A stretch of 19,245 nt of DNA from Bryobacterales bacterium (GTDB taxonomy: Bacteria; Acidobacteriota; Terriglobia; Bryobacterales; Bryobacteraceae). The translations under genes were made by a program, and so were the position numbers. Below are positions 1 to 7,612 of this stretch, piece by piece. A model generated the notes under the pieces. The model ran no database searches and was not told the origin of the DNA. It was given only the letters and a program-made list of their open reading frames with translations. Location: NCBI GenBank assembly GCA_025456495.1, contig JALOKO010000120.1, forward strand, positions 1-19,245, written 5' to 3'. The stretch's first letter is position 1; the number at the start of each line of letters is the position of its first letter.

Positions 1-825
1 GCGCTCCACCAGCACGTGCTGCCCATCCGGCGCAGGGTTGAGCTCTGTGTAGATGGCGGGGGTTGCCCAGGGAGTGGCCTGGTTGCTTGCGGCATCCACC
101 AGCATGGGCTGCGAGGTGGTGAGATATTCGAACAAGTCCTCGTCATGGCTGTTCTGCAGGAGATCCTGATAGGTGCGTACGGGCGCCGCGACGCCGTCGC
201 TTTCCTGGACGGTGGGTCCGGTTGGCGACGTTGGCGGCACGGGAGCCGGGCCGCGTTTGGAGGGAACGGTCAACACCATCAGCGTCTGCCCATCGGGCAT
301 CCATTGAATGGGCGATAGGATGGTCTCGTTCAAGGCAATGCCGTCGATCTTACGCGCCTTGGCGGCGACGACGTCACCCACCCACAGTTCGATGGCAGTG
401 GGCGTGTATCGGGAGAAGGCGAAGTGGGCGCCAGTCTGGCTCCAGACGGGGCTGCCTATCAACGAACCCGCGGGGAGGGCCACCACACGGTTATGGGCAT
501 TGCCCGCCATCGCCATGAGGGTGATGCCGGTGTAGGCGCCGGCGGCGTGGGGGCCATTGTTTACCGGGTTGATGCGCAAGCCAGCCAGCCGCAGCATGGG
601 CTGCGCCAGCGTCGCGATGGAGGGGTAGCGCAGTCGCTCCAACAGCAGCAGAACATCCTTGCGCGGGCTGACAGAGACCGCCGGAGGTAGCGGCGCATGC
701 AAGACGTCCAGGATTTCCTGAGAGGGCTTTTGGTAAGCCACCTGCCCCATCATGCTGGACATGAGCACCAAGACCCCCGCAAGTAAACCACTCGCGCGAA
801 CCGCAAACCGAACTGGAAGCCGCAT
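1..825 (-). CDS. S9-family peptidase, glutamyl endopeptidase-like (5' part only)
   Basis: An open frame of 275 codons starts at ATG 825 and runs off the left edge, so the catalytic hydrolase domain is outside the window. A strong ribosome site (AGAAGGAGGA, 831-840) fixes the start. Residues 1-30 form a signal peptide with a basic start and a hydrophobic stretch, so the protein is exported. The mature start (YQKPSQEILDVLHAPLPP, then SVSPRKD, LRLAGLRINP and NNGPH) resembles the beginning of the prolyl-oligopeptidase clan proteins related to chloroplast glutamyl endopeptidase (S9D type), where an N-terminal beta-propeller precedes the Ser-Asp-His hydrolase. Propeller-like strands are visible (SPVWSQTGAHFAFSRYT, SPIQWMPDGQTLMV). 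Likely role: extracytoplasmic peptide degradation. The family call comes from the N-terminal pattern alone; the active site cannot be checked here. Confidence 0.75.
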   Translation of the reverse strand, partial: MRLPVRFAVRASGLLAGVLVLMSSMMGQVAYQKPSQEILDVLHAPLPPAVSVSPRKDVLLLLERLRYPSIATLAQPMLRLAGLRINPVNNGPHAAGAYTGITLMAMAGNAHNRVVALPAGSLIGSPVWSQTGAHFAFSRYTPTAIELWVGDVVAAKARKIDGIALNETILSPIQWMPDGQTLMVLTVPSKRGPAPVPPTSPTGPTVQESDGVAAPVRTYQDLLQNSHDEDLFEYLTTSQPMLVDAASNQATPWATPAIYTELNPAPDGQHVLVER

Positions 826-882
826 GTGGATCCTCCTTCTGAACGAAGTCCCGCGACCTGTGAGACTGGCGTCGGCATGACG

Positions 883-2031
883 CTAGGCCATCACCGGATG
901 CGCGGTGCGCGCCCGTGCAACGGCTCGCTGGATGGCGTCGGCGATCTGCAATGTGGTGGCATCGTCGCCCAGTAGCACGCGGTGCGGCATCCAGAAGGCG
1001 TCCTTCACGCAAGCCAGGGCGTTGGGGGCGTCCATCACCCGACAGGGGATCTGCTGGTAGAGCGGGTTCTGGAACAGCGCGTGCGGATAGAAGGGCGTAA
1101 CCGGGATTCCCTCGTGCCCCAGAGCCTGGCAGAAGGCGTCACGCGAAGCGCCCAGCGCCTGTGCATCCACCCGCCCCAACACCAGATACCAACAGTTGCG
1201 ATTCACCGCCTCAGGAACATCCTGCCAATGGATACCCGGGACATCCTTGAGCGCGTCCAGCAGCAGGGCGGCATTGCGGGTACGCTGCTCAATTTGGGCA
1301 TCCAACTGATCCAACTGCGCCATCAGTACCGCCACCTGCAAGGCGCTGATGCGCAGATTGCTACCCAGTTCGAAGTGGGCGAAGAAGCTATGGCCGGGCA
1401 GACGACCCTGATTGGCGATGGAGCGGATGCGACCAGCGTACTGAGGGTCGTTCAGCGTCACCATGCCGCCTTCGCCCGCCGTGAGCACCTTGCTGTTCTG
1501 GAAGCTGAACGAAGCCGCGTGGCCAAGAGTGCCTGCGCGCCTGCCGCGCCACTCTGAGCCGTGGGCGTGGGCGGCGTCCTCAATCACGGTGAGGCCGCGC
1601 GCTTCCGCGATGGCGAGCAACCGATCCATGTCGGCGAAGGGTCCGCCAAAATGGACGATGATCATCGCCTTGGTTTTCGGAGACAGCGCCTGTTGAACAC
1701 TGGCCGGATCCATGTTGAAGGAATAGGGCTCAATGTCCACGAAGACCGGAGTGGCCCCAACGCGGGAAACGGATGTGGCTGTCGATACGAAGGAAATCGA
1801 CGGCACGATCACCTCGTCGCCGCAGCCGATGTCGGCCGCCTGGAGGGCGGTCTCCAGAGTTACAGTGCCGTTCATCATGGCAATGCCGTGGGCGCATTGC
1901 TGATACCGGGCGAAGCGCTCTTCGAACTCGCCCACCATGGGGTGAAAACCGCCCCATTGCGGGCTCTCCAGCACTTGTCGCAAATAGTCGAGTGAGGTTT
2001 CGGTATGAATCGGCCAGTCCGGGACGCGCAT
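883..2031 (-). CDS. DegT/DnrJ/EryC1/StrS-family PLP aminotransferase
   Basis: 382 residues, the usual length for this fold-type I family, which transaminates nucleotide-linked keto-sugars or makes 3-amino-5-hydroxybenzoate-type products. EDAAHAHG (151-158) holds the aspartate that contacts the pyridine nitrogen. SFQNSKVLTAGEGG (176-189) holds the likely PLP lysine, K181, in the family's SFxxxKxLTxGEGG setting. The N-terminal region (PIHTETSLDYLRQVLESPQWGG) is like sugar aminotransferases and AHBA synthases. ATG 2031 is preceded by AAGAGG placed right against it, a poor spacing, so translation start strength is unclear. It lies 57 bp from the peptidase gene on the same strand and is divergent from the small gene at 2073. 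No glycosyltransferase or nucleotide-sugar gene is adjacent, so the substrate cannot be assigned. Family call sure, substrate unknown. Confidence 0.9.
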   Translation of the reverse strand: MRVPDWPIHTETSLDYLRQVLESPQWGGFHPMVGEFEERFARYQQCAHGIAMMNGTVTLETALQAADIGCGDEVIVPSISFVSTATSVSRVGATPVFVDIEPYSFNMDPASVQQALSPKTKAMIIVHFGGPFADMDRLLAIAEARGLTVIEDAAHAHGSEWRGRRAGTLGHAASFSFQNSKVLTAGEGGMVTLNDPQYAGRIRSIANQGRLPGHSFFAHFELGSNLRISALQVAVLMAQLDQLDAQIEQRTRNAALLLDALKDVPGIHWQDVPEAVNRNCWYLVLGRVDAQALGASRDAFCQALGHEGIPVTPFYPHALFQNPLYQQIPCRVMDAPNALACVKDAFWMPHRVLLGDDATTLQIADAIQRAVARARTAHPVMA

Positions 2032-2072
2032 CCTCTTTACTGTATCGAAGAACGCGAAGCGATCGGAGCCGT

Positions 2073-2351
2073 ATGTCCGCCCTTAAAGAACACGCTGCCA
2101 CGTTGGAGACCCACGAGTTCCAGATGGGCAAAGCGCGCGGTCGCCTTGCCGTCACGATGGACCTGCTGACGGATGCGCTGGTGCTTGCGGGCCAGCATGG
2201 CGTCTATGTGCAGACGCAGACCAAGAGCCAGAAGATGCCCATGGACATCCGCATGATGATCAAGAACATTGAAGACGCCAAGGAACTGGTCTTCAGCGTG
2301 ATTGAGGAGCTGAAGGCGGAGCGGGCAGCCGCCTCCGCGACGCCGGAATAG
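2073..2351 (+). CDS. small hypothetical protein (92 aa)
   Basis: The open frame from ATG 2073 to TAG 2351 has a plausible ribosome site (CGGAG about 6 nt ahead). I do not recognise the family. The protein has no signal peptide or membrane helix and is predicted to be soluble and mostly helical. It has an amphipathic first half (LETHEFQMGKARGRLAVTMD), a short turn rich in Q/T/K, then a long charged helix (IKNIEDAKELVFSVIEELKAERA) that could form a coiled coil. It starts only 41 bp from the divergent aminotransferase start, so the two share a regulatory region. The amino-acid composition is balanced, unlike the arginine-rich shadow frames around it, which favours a real gene. A longer upstream extension in the same frame is arginine-rich and overlaps the aminotransferase, so I rejected it. 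Confidence 0.6.
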   Translation: MSALKEHAATLETHEFQMGKARGRLAVTMDLLTDALVLAGQHGVYVQTQTKSQKMPMDIRMMIKNIEDAKELVFSVIEELKAERAAASATPE

Positions 2352-2404
2352 CGCCGTCAACACCGGTCCACGACGGACTGTGAGGCAGCGTAGCCGGGCC
2401 AGGT

Positions 2405-2971
2405 TTACTCCTCCGTCTTGAAGAGAATGGCCACCAGTTCATTTCCGCCGAATGCGGTCTGCGCGACGGTGAGGCCCACCAAGCCAAAGCCATCCTTGCC
2501 CACGGTATTCAGTTCCTTTTCCATCGTGGATGTCTTGGATGTGGCCTGCAACTGGTAGTGATAGCGAAGGGGAGGCGCGGCCTTGTCCAGTTCCAGAATC
2601 ACCGCGACTTCACGCCCGCCAAAGGTGCTGTTGAAGACGGTCTGCCCGCAATAGCGAAACCCTTCCGCACCCACCTGGTTGAGTTCCTTCTGCATGGTGG
2701 AGGTCTTGTTGGTCGCCAGCAGTCTGTAACGGCGTCCAGACTCCTTGGTGGGATCCTTCATCATGACGACCACAGTTTCGTTGCCGCCGAATGCGGTCTC
2801 CCCGCCCATTGTGGCGGCGAAGACGAAGCCCGCGGCGGCGGCCTCGTTCATTTCGCGCTCCATCGTTGACGTCTTCGTCGTGGCAAGCAGCCGGTACTCA
2901 AACTTCTGGCCTTGAGCGGGCAGGGCGGCCACGGTGGCCAGCAGGAACGCGAACAAGCAGACGATACGCAT
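2405..2971 (-). CDS. secreted protein of three tandem DUF4177-like repeats
   Basis: 188 residues from ATG 2971, chosen because GAGAGG (2981-2986) sits 9 nt upstream; a TTG at 2992 in the same frame lies ahead of that ribosome site and is less likely. Residues 1-22 form a signal peptide (MRIVCLFAFLLATVAALPAQG), so the product is exported. The rest is three near copies of a roughly 50-residue unit (about 24-72, 81-127, 137-185). Each copy has YxLxATxKTSTM, then a helix with E(L/M)N, a GF pair, a stretch with T, and (T)FGG(N/R)E followed by a hydrophobic strand. The layout (strand, helix, GF/GW, strand) resembles DUF4177, which usually occurs once. No catalytic residues are evident. The function is unknown; repeated small domains suggest binding or a structural role. 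Confidence 0.8.
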   Translation of the reverse strand: MRIVCLFAFLLATVAALPAQGQKFEYRLLATTKTSTMEREMNEAAAAGFVFAATMGGETAFGGNETVVVMMKDPTKESGRRYRLLATNKTSTMQKELNQVGAEGFRYCGQTVFNSTFGGREVAVILELDKAAPPLRYHYQLQATSKTSTMEKELNTVGKDGFGLVGLTVAQTAFGGNELVAILFKTEE

Positions 2972-3314
2972 GCGAACAATCCTCTCAAGCAACTTCGATT
3001 CAGATGAAATGGCCGGGCGAGCCCTGGGGGATCTCGCGTGGGGCCAGGTTGCTGCCAGCGCGCACGGAGGCAGCTATTCCTATAAACGCAAACGAAGGCG
3101 ATTCCGGCTCGAAGACGAACCGCAGATCGCGACTGCTGGCGCACCAGAAGGGGTTCGCGGAGCAGTACCGGCAACAAGCAGCCTGGGTGACGGCAGTGGC
3201 GGCAGAATGCGGTGGTATGTCATGCGGCAAACGGCAGCGATAGCATGTAGGGGAGATGCTTGCGGGGCCAGCGAGGTTCCCGCCCCCTGAGGAACGCTGC
3301 TGGAGAACTTTGCC
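2972..3314. other. intergenic region between divergent genes, no gene supported
   Basis: 343 bp between the start of the secreted repeat protein (-) and the start of the Gfo/Idh/MocA gene (+). It must hold both promoters, but I found no convincing -35/-10 pair. Open frames cross it on both strands (for example a minus-strand frame stopping at 3000 with several cysteines), but none combines a start codon, a ribosome site and normal composition. A decayed gene cannot be ruled out. Confidence 0.5.
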
Positions 3315-4577
3315 GTGATGACGATTGCCAATCCCATAACCCGCACGCTGGGCCGCCGGAGCTTTCTGGGCGCCAGCGCCTTTGCCGCCGCCAGCTATCA
3401 GCGCATCCTTGGAGCCAACGATCGTCTGGGGGTTGCGAATGTCGGTTGCGGGCGACGCAACCTGCTGAAGGAGATCCTGGCCATCCGCGTGGACGCCGCA
3501 GCCGATGTGGTGGCGGTGTGCGACACGTGGCGACAGAAGCGTGAAGCGGCGGTGGAACAAGTCAAGGAGGCCGCTGGCATGACGCCCTTCGCCACCGCGC
3601 GCCTGGCCGACGTGCTTGCGCGCAAGGATGTGGACGCGGTGGTGATTGGCACGCCCGATCACCTGCATTGCTCCCAACTGATTGAGGCAGTGCAAGCGGG
3701 CAAAGATGTCTACGTGGAGAAGCCGCTGGCCATGAATATGGAGGAGCTGGTGCGCGCCTATGACGCTGTCAAGCAGTCCGGTCGCGTTGTCCAGGTTGGC
3801 ACGCAGATGCGCAGCTATCCACAATCGGGGCCGGTGCGGGACGCGCTGGCGCAGGGCGCCCTGGGCAAGGTACTGAAGATAGAGCAGGTGCGCAATGGCT
3901 ACAAGCCCTATTGGATTGGCTATGGCGGCGATTCCTATCGGGACAACCCGCCCGCCCGCGAGGATGTCGATTGGGAGGCCTTTCTGTTGGCCGACACCGG
4001 GCGCCCCTTCAATCCTGTGCAATACCGGGACTGGTATGGTTACCGGGAGTTCAGCCTGGGTCCGCAGACCAACCTGATGGTGCACTTTATTGATCTGGTG
4101 CACTTCGTCAACGGCCTGCAATTCCCGCGATACGCAGTCTCATTGGGCGGCACGTTCCGGTGGAAAACGGAGGGCTACGACGTACCGGATTCCGTGGAGG
4201 TGGCCTATGAGTATCCGGAAGGATTCCTGGTGCGTTATGCCACCACGTTTGGCAACGCCGCGGGCAACTACGCCAAGTGGTTCGGGACGCGGGGTACGTT
4301 GGACGCGAAGAATCTCAACCCGCGCAACACCTGGGAGATGACCGGCGACGGCTCCGGCGAACCGGACAGGCCGACGACGGCGCTTCCGTTTCCGCCCCGC
4401 GAAACCAAACCGCACATGCAGGACTTCCTTGACTGCGTAAGGACGCGACAGCAACCCATTGCGCCCATCGAAGCAGGATACTCGCATTCGGTGGCCGTGC
4501 TGATGGCGGATGAGGCCATGCGGCAGGGACGACGCTTCAGCTACAACCACCAGCAGCGGCGCCTGTTGCCCGCGTAG
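3315..4577 (+). CDS. Tat-exported Gfo/Idh/MocA-family oxidoreductase
   Basis: 420 residues. The start is GTG 3315 (GGAG 9 nt upstream) or the adjacent ATG 3318. The N-terminus has a twin-arginine signal (GRRSFLGASAFAAASYQ, about 13-29), so the folded protein is probably exported with its cofactor. A Rossmann NAD(P) domain follows: VANVGCGRRN (40-49, a variant of GxGxxG), VVAVCD (65-70), then IGTPDHLH (111-118) and VEKPLAMN (134-141). EKP carries the conserved lysine of the family, K136. The C-terminal alpha/beta domain includes DLVHFVNG and GTRGTL. These enzymes oxidise or reduce sugars, inositols or related polyols, or cleave glycosides by a transient oxidation step. Substrate unknown. It is convergent with the glycosyltransferase gene, with a hairpin between them. 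Confidence 0.9.
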   Translation: MMTIANPITRTLGRRSFLGASAFAAASYQRILGANDRLGVANVGCGRRNLLKEILAIRVDAAADVVAVCDTWRQKREAAVEQVKEAAGMTPFATARLADVLARKDVDAVVIGTPDHLHCSQLIEAVQAGKDVYVEKPLAMNMEELVRAYDAVKQSGRVVQVGTQMRSYPQSGPVRDALAQGALGKVLKIEQVRNGYKPYWIGYGGDSYRDNPPAREDVDWEAFLLADTGRPFNPVQYRDWYGYREFSLGPQTNLMVHFIDLVHFVNGLQFPRYAVSLGGTFRWKTEGYDVPDSVEVAYEYPEGFLVRYATTFGNAAGNYAKWFGTRGTLDAKNLNPRNTWEMTGDGSGEPDRPTTALPFPPRETKPHMQDFLDCVRTRQQPIAPIEAGYSHSVAVLMADEAMRQGRRFSYNHQQRRLLPA

Positions 4578-4614
4578 GGCACCCGGGCTTCCGGCAGCGC
4601 CCTGACCGGTGCCC
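4577..4614. terminator. nested hairpin between convergent genes, candidate bidirectional terminator
   Basis: GGGCACC (4577-4583) pairs with GGTGCCC (4608-4614). Inside it GGGC (4585-4588) pairs with GCCC (4599-4602). It fills the whole gap between the stops of the oxidoreductase (+) and the glycosyltransferase (-). No T-run follows on either strand, so it is not a classical intrinsic terminator. Confidence 0.4.
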
Positions 4615-5847
4615 TTAGGAGTTATCGGGCGTCGCCACGGACTGATGGTCAGCCCGGATCGCGTCCGCCAGTTCATTGCCGAATTCCGGCAAGGCGGAGA
4701 GCACACGCGCCCAATTCGGAATGAGCGACGTACCCAGGGGATCGCCCATGTAGGACTCGGCCGCATCGCGCAGACTCTGGGCGAAGACGTGGACGGTGTG
4801 CTCCTCGGAATCACGGTCGAACTGAAGCCCATTCAACATGGCGTCGGCATAGTAGCGGGCGATCATGTCTTCGGCGATGCGGACGTAGCGGGTTTGCAGG
4901 GTGCGGAAGTGCTCTTTGGTGAAGACAACGCCCTCGCCGCCCAGGGTGCGGAAGAGGCTCTTGGCAATGTCGGTGCTCATGCGACGTAGGCCTTTGGTGG
5001 GGTCGTCCTCGCTGAGAATCTGGTGCTTATGGTCGTAGTTGTCGGCGAGGTCCACCTGGCAGACGCGACTGGTGGCGCGATTGCGGAATACTTCTGCCAA
5101 GACGCCCACCTCCAGGCCCCAATCGCCGGGAATGCGATTCATGCGGGCGAGGCTGCTGCGCATGGCGAATTCGCCCGCCAGGGGATAGCGGAAGCTATCA
5201 ATAAAGCGGAGGAAGGGATTCCCCACGGCGAGGCTTTCCATGGCGCGGACGACAGGAGTCATGAAGAGACGGGTGACACGCCCCTGCATACGGTCGCTGA
5301 CGCGGGCATAGAAGCCTTTACAGAATTCGAAGCCGAAATTGGTATTGACGATGGGATAGCAGAGGCGGGCGACGAACTCGCGATCATAGTTCAGGATGTC
5401 GCAATCGTGCAGAGCAATGACATCGATGTTGCCCTTGGCCAGCAGGTAGCCATAGGCCAGCCAGCAACTGCGCCCCTTGCCGTCGTCACCGGGCGACAGC
5501 CGATTCTCGTTCAGCTTTCCGATGAGCGCTTGTACCCGAGGGCTGTCCACCCAGAGGAAAGTGACCGGATAGGGAAAGTCCTTGAAGAAGGAGTAGGCGC
5601 GCTGATACTGCTGCGCGTCGGCGCGGGCGAGCACGAGAACAATTTCGCGGATGAACTTTACTTGGCGCAGTTCCGACACGATTTGCGCCATCGAGGGCGT
5701 CTCGAATTCGGAATACAGCGCGGGCAGCACCAGCCCCACGCGCGACTGCTCAGCAAACTGATTCATGTCGCGCTGAAGACGGTCAAAGTCCTTGTGGCGT
5801 AACCGGTGGAGCGTGGCGACAATTCCGGTTTGATAGAAATCTGCCAT
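4615..5847 (-). CDS. glucosyl-3-phosphoglycerate synthase-like glycosyltransferase (GT81/GT2, GT-A fold)
   Basis: 410 residues from ATG 5847; GGAAGGA a few bases upstream decides the start over an upstream in-frame extension. The features fit retaining GT-A enzymes of the GpgS type. VGLVLPALYSE (37-47) is the opening strand. DDGKG (121-125) matches the GKG of the nucleotide-sugar site. DCD (148-150) is the metal-binding DxD motif. Further on are GRVTRLFMTP (189-198), PLAGEFA (222-228), WGLEVG (243-248) and CQVDLADNYDHKHQ (263-276). GpgS moves glucose from a nucleotide sugar to 3-phosphoglycerate, the first step to glucosylglycerate, a compatible solute and a precursor of some polysaccharides. 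No GpgP-type phosphatase gene is beside it. The protein is cytosolic. A mannosyl donor (mannosylglycerate branch) cannot be excluded from sequence alone. Confidence 0.8.
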   Translation of the reverse strand: MADFYQTGIVATLHRLRHKDFDRLQRDMNQFAEQSRVGLVLPALYSEFETPSMAQIVSELRQVKFIREIVLVLARADAQQYQRAYSFFKDFPYPVTFLWVDSPRVQALIGKLNENRLSPGDDGKGRSCWLAYGYLLAKGNIDVIALHDCDILNYDREFVARLCYPIVNTNFGFEFCKGFYARVSDRMQGRVTRLFMTPVVRAMESLAVGNPFLRFIDSFRYPLAGEFAMRSSLARMNRIPGDWGLEVGVLAEVFRNRATSRVCQVDLADNYDHKHQILSEDDPTKGLRRMSTDIAKSLFRTLGGEGVVFTKEHFRTLQTRYVRIAEDMIARYYADAMLNGLQFDRDSEEHTVHVFAQSLRDAAESYMGDPLGTSLIPNWARVLSALPEFGNELADAIRADHQSVATPDNS

Positions 5848-6038
5848 TGGGGATCCTTCCACCGCGCCAGGGTACAGATTGCCCGGCCGTGGCCAGGAGG
5901 AAAGACCGGAGTTGCGAGGCAACCGATGGCTGGGGCGGTACTTCCAGCCTGACATCCAGGCCGAGGCGGTGCAACCCTCGGTGGCTCAGGAAGGGATCCG
6001 GAAAGACAGCCTACCAAGGGTTGCCCGCGGGGGCCAAT

Positions 6039-7403
6039 CTATTTTTTGAACGCCTGCGGGATATTCACTTTGCCCGGTTGCGCGCCAGCCTTGACCACCA
6101 CCGGGGCGGGCACATTCGTAAAGGCTGTCTTGGCGCCGCGAGTGGACATAAACAACTGCTTGATACTTTCGATTTCGTAGATGCCCCCATCCTCCAACAT
6201 GAATTGAGGGGACTTGGAGATATCCTTCACGGGTATTCCCGCCTGATAGGGAATTCCTCCCGTGCCTGCAGATGTCAGTGCCCCACTTTGGGCAATCTCT
6301 TCTAAATGAGATTTCAAACTACCGTAGGCCATGACGCCCAGCATAAGCGTCAATGCTTGTGGTTCATGCAGCCAGCGGAACTTGGTAATGACAATGAGGT
6401 GACCTACATTTCCAGAGTTCGTGGAATAGTGGACACGAACGACATCGAAACAGGCAAGATGATCCGCCCAGCCCAAGGGAGCCTTCAACGCATACTCAGG
6501 AAACTCAGATCCAACCTGGAGCGCTTGCGTGTTGTACACCCCTTGGCCCTTGATGACATAGATCTGGGTTCGGCTTGCCAGCAGCGAACGCTCAGGCCGG
6601 TCCACCGAATACTTGCCGCTCTGTTGGGAGTTCTGATGCGTCTGGACCTGCTGGTCAAACGCCTTGGCGCGTGCCAGCACGTTGGAAGCGGCCACTACCT
6701 GTGGCGCCTGAACGACTTTCTTGCAGATGACGATGGAGGAGCCGACGGCCCCTGGGTTGCTTGCCAGCAAGTCGTCCAGCAGCGGAAACTTGGTTGCCAC
6801 CAGAAATTGCGGAGTGACGCTGACGGCGGAAAAGAGGCAGTTATCCGCGTTCGTTCCCTTGCGGAACCACACCTTGCTGCGATTGGCGGAGTCGCTGAAG
6901 GGGTGCCATTCCTTGGACATGTTGCGCTGCTCCCGCAGGCCCTGAAGCCGGGTCTGCGGCACCGTTCCGTTGTCCTGCTTGATGCGCTCCGGGCCTCGAC
7001 TGTCCCCGCGAAACAGCACATTCACATTGAAGTCTCGCTGTGTGGTGTTTTCCAGGTTCTTCAGCATGTGATCGAAGAGCTCGTCGCGGGTGAGGCTGTC
7101 ACGAAGAGCGAAGGATTGAAAACCCAGTTGCAGCATCTCCGTAAACAGGGCCTTCTTGTTCGCAACGTTCCCTTCCGTCCTGAAGGAGCCATCGTCATCG
7201 ACGACGGCAAGAATGAATTTCGGCTTCTGGGCGCGCGGAACTTCCCGGAAAAAGTAGTTATACCAATAGCCGAAGCTATATTCTACTACCTTGTCTTTGC
7301 CTGTAATGGGATACGGACCGTCATACAGCGCCGTTGTAATCCCGGCCCTGGCTTCCTTGATGAGTGCTGAGCGTAGGTGTAGATCGTCAACGTCGACCGG
7401 CAT
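6039..7403 (-). CDS. ADP-ribosyltransferase-like protein (cholera/pertussis toxin type signature), uncharacterised
   Basis: 454 residues from ATG 7403, chosen for GAGAGG 5 nt upstream. There is no signal peptide. The middle of the protein matches, in order, the landmarks of R-S-E ADP-ribosyltransferases. LFRGDSRGPERIKQ (130-143) parallels cholera toxin LYRADSRPPDEIKQ, with R132 as the NAD arginine. LFSAVSVTPQFLVA (190-203) parallels the STS strand, with S192. IYVI (281-284) is followed by SEFPEYALKAPL (299-310) and VVRVHY (321-326), parallel to the catalytic-glutamate loop and the last strand; E303 is the best catalytic candidate. F301 sits where arginine-specific enzymes have E or Q, so the target residue may not be arginine, or the enzyme may be altered. 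Residues 1-128 and 340-454 match nothing I know. Between S192 and E303 there is a longer spacer than in the toxins. The spacing to the GpgS-like gene downstream is 191 bp. The role is unknown: effector, toxin, or internal modifier. Confidence 0.7.
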   Translation of the reverse strand: MPVDVDDLHLRSALIKEARAGITTALYDGPYPITGKDKVVEYSFGYWYNYFFREVPRAQKPKFILAVVDDDGSFRTEGNVANKKALFTEMLQLGFQSFALRDSLTRDELFDHMLKNLENTTQRDFNVNVLFRGDSRGPERIKQDNGTVPQTRLQGLREQRNMSKEWHPFSDSANRSKVWFRKGTNADNCLFSAVSVTPQFLVATKFPLLDDLLASNPGAVGSSIVICKKVVQAPQVVAASNVLARAKAFDQQVQTHQNSQQSGKYSVDRPERSLLASRTQIYVIKGQGVYNTQALQVGSEFPEYALKAPLGWADHLACFDVVRVHYSTNSGNVGHLIVITKFRWLHEPQALTLMLGVMAYGSLKSHLEEIAQSGALTSAGTGGIPYQAGIPVKDISKSPQFMLEDGGIYEIESIKQLFMSTRGAKTAFTNVPAPVVVKAGAQPGKVNIPQAFKK

Positions 7404-7441
7404 GAAATCCTCTCTCGCACCCGCGTGCTGGCTCCGGGTAG

Positions 7442-7467
7442 AGGCGCGGGAAGGAACTCCCGCGCCT
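7442..7467 (-). promoter_or_regulatory. perfect 10-bp hairpin upstream of the ADP-ribosyltransferase-like gene
   Basis: AGGCGCGGGA (7442-7451), a 6-nt loop, and TCCCGCGCCT (7458-7467) form a perfect GC-rich stem. It lies 38 bp before ATG 7403 and about 145 bp after the stop of the upstream gene at 7613. No T-run follows on the minus strand. It may be a leader structure, a transcript-end structure for the upstream gene, or a protein-binding palindrome. Confidence 0.45.
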
Positions 7468-7612
7468 TGCACTACTAGCGAATGAAGCGCCAGCCCTCAC
7501 GGAAATCGGTCATGCGGAATCTGACTCCCCCCATCACTCCGCGCTTGCAATGGGGTAAACCGTGCCCGGTGGAGACGGGCAGCGCGCCCTCCATCTGCTT
7601 GCGGGTTGCCAT

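Noticed and set aside
3000..4121. A 373-codon minus-strand open frame across the Gfo/Idh/MocA gene and its upstream region
   Set aside because: Most of it is antisense to a clear gene. The part past 3314 has several Cys and Trp residues but no start codon of its own or ribosome site.
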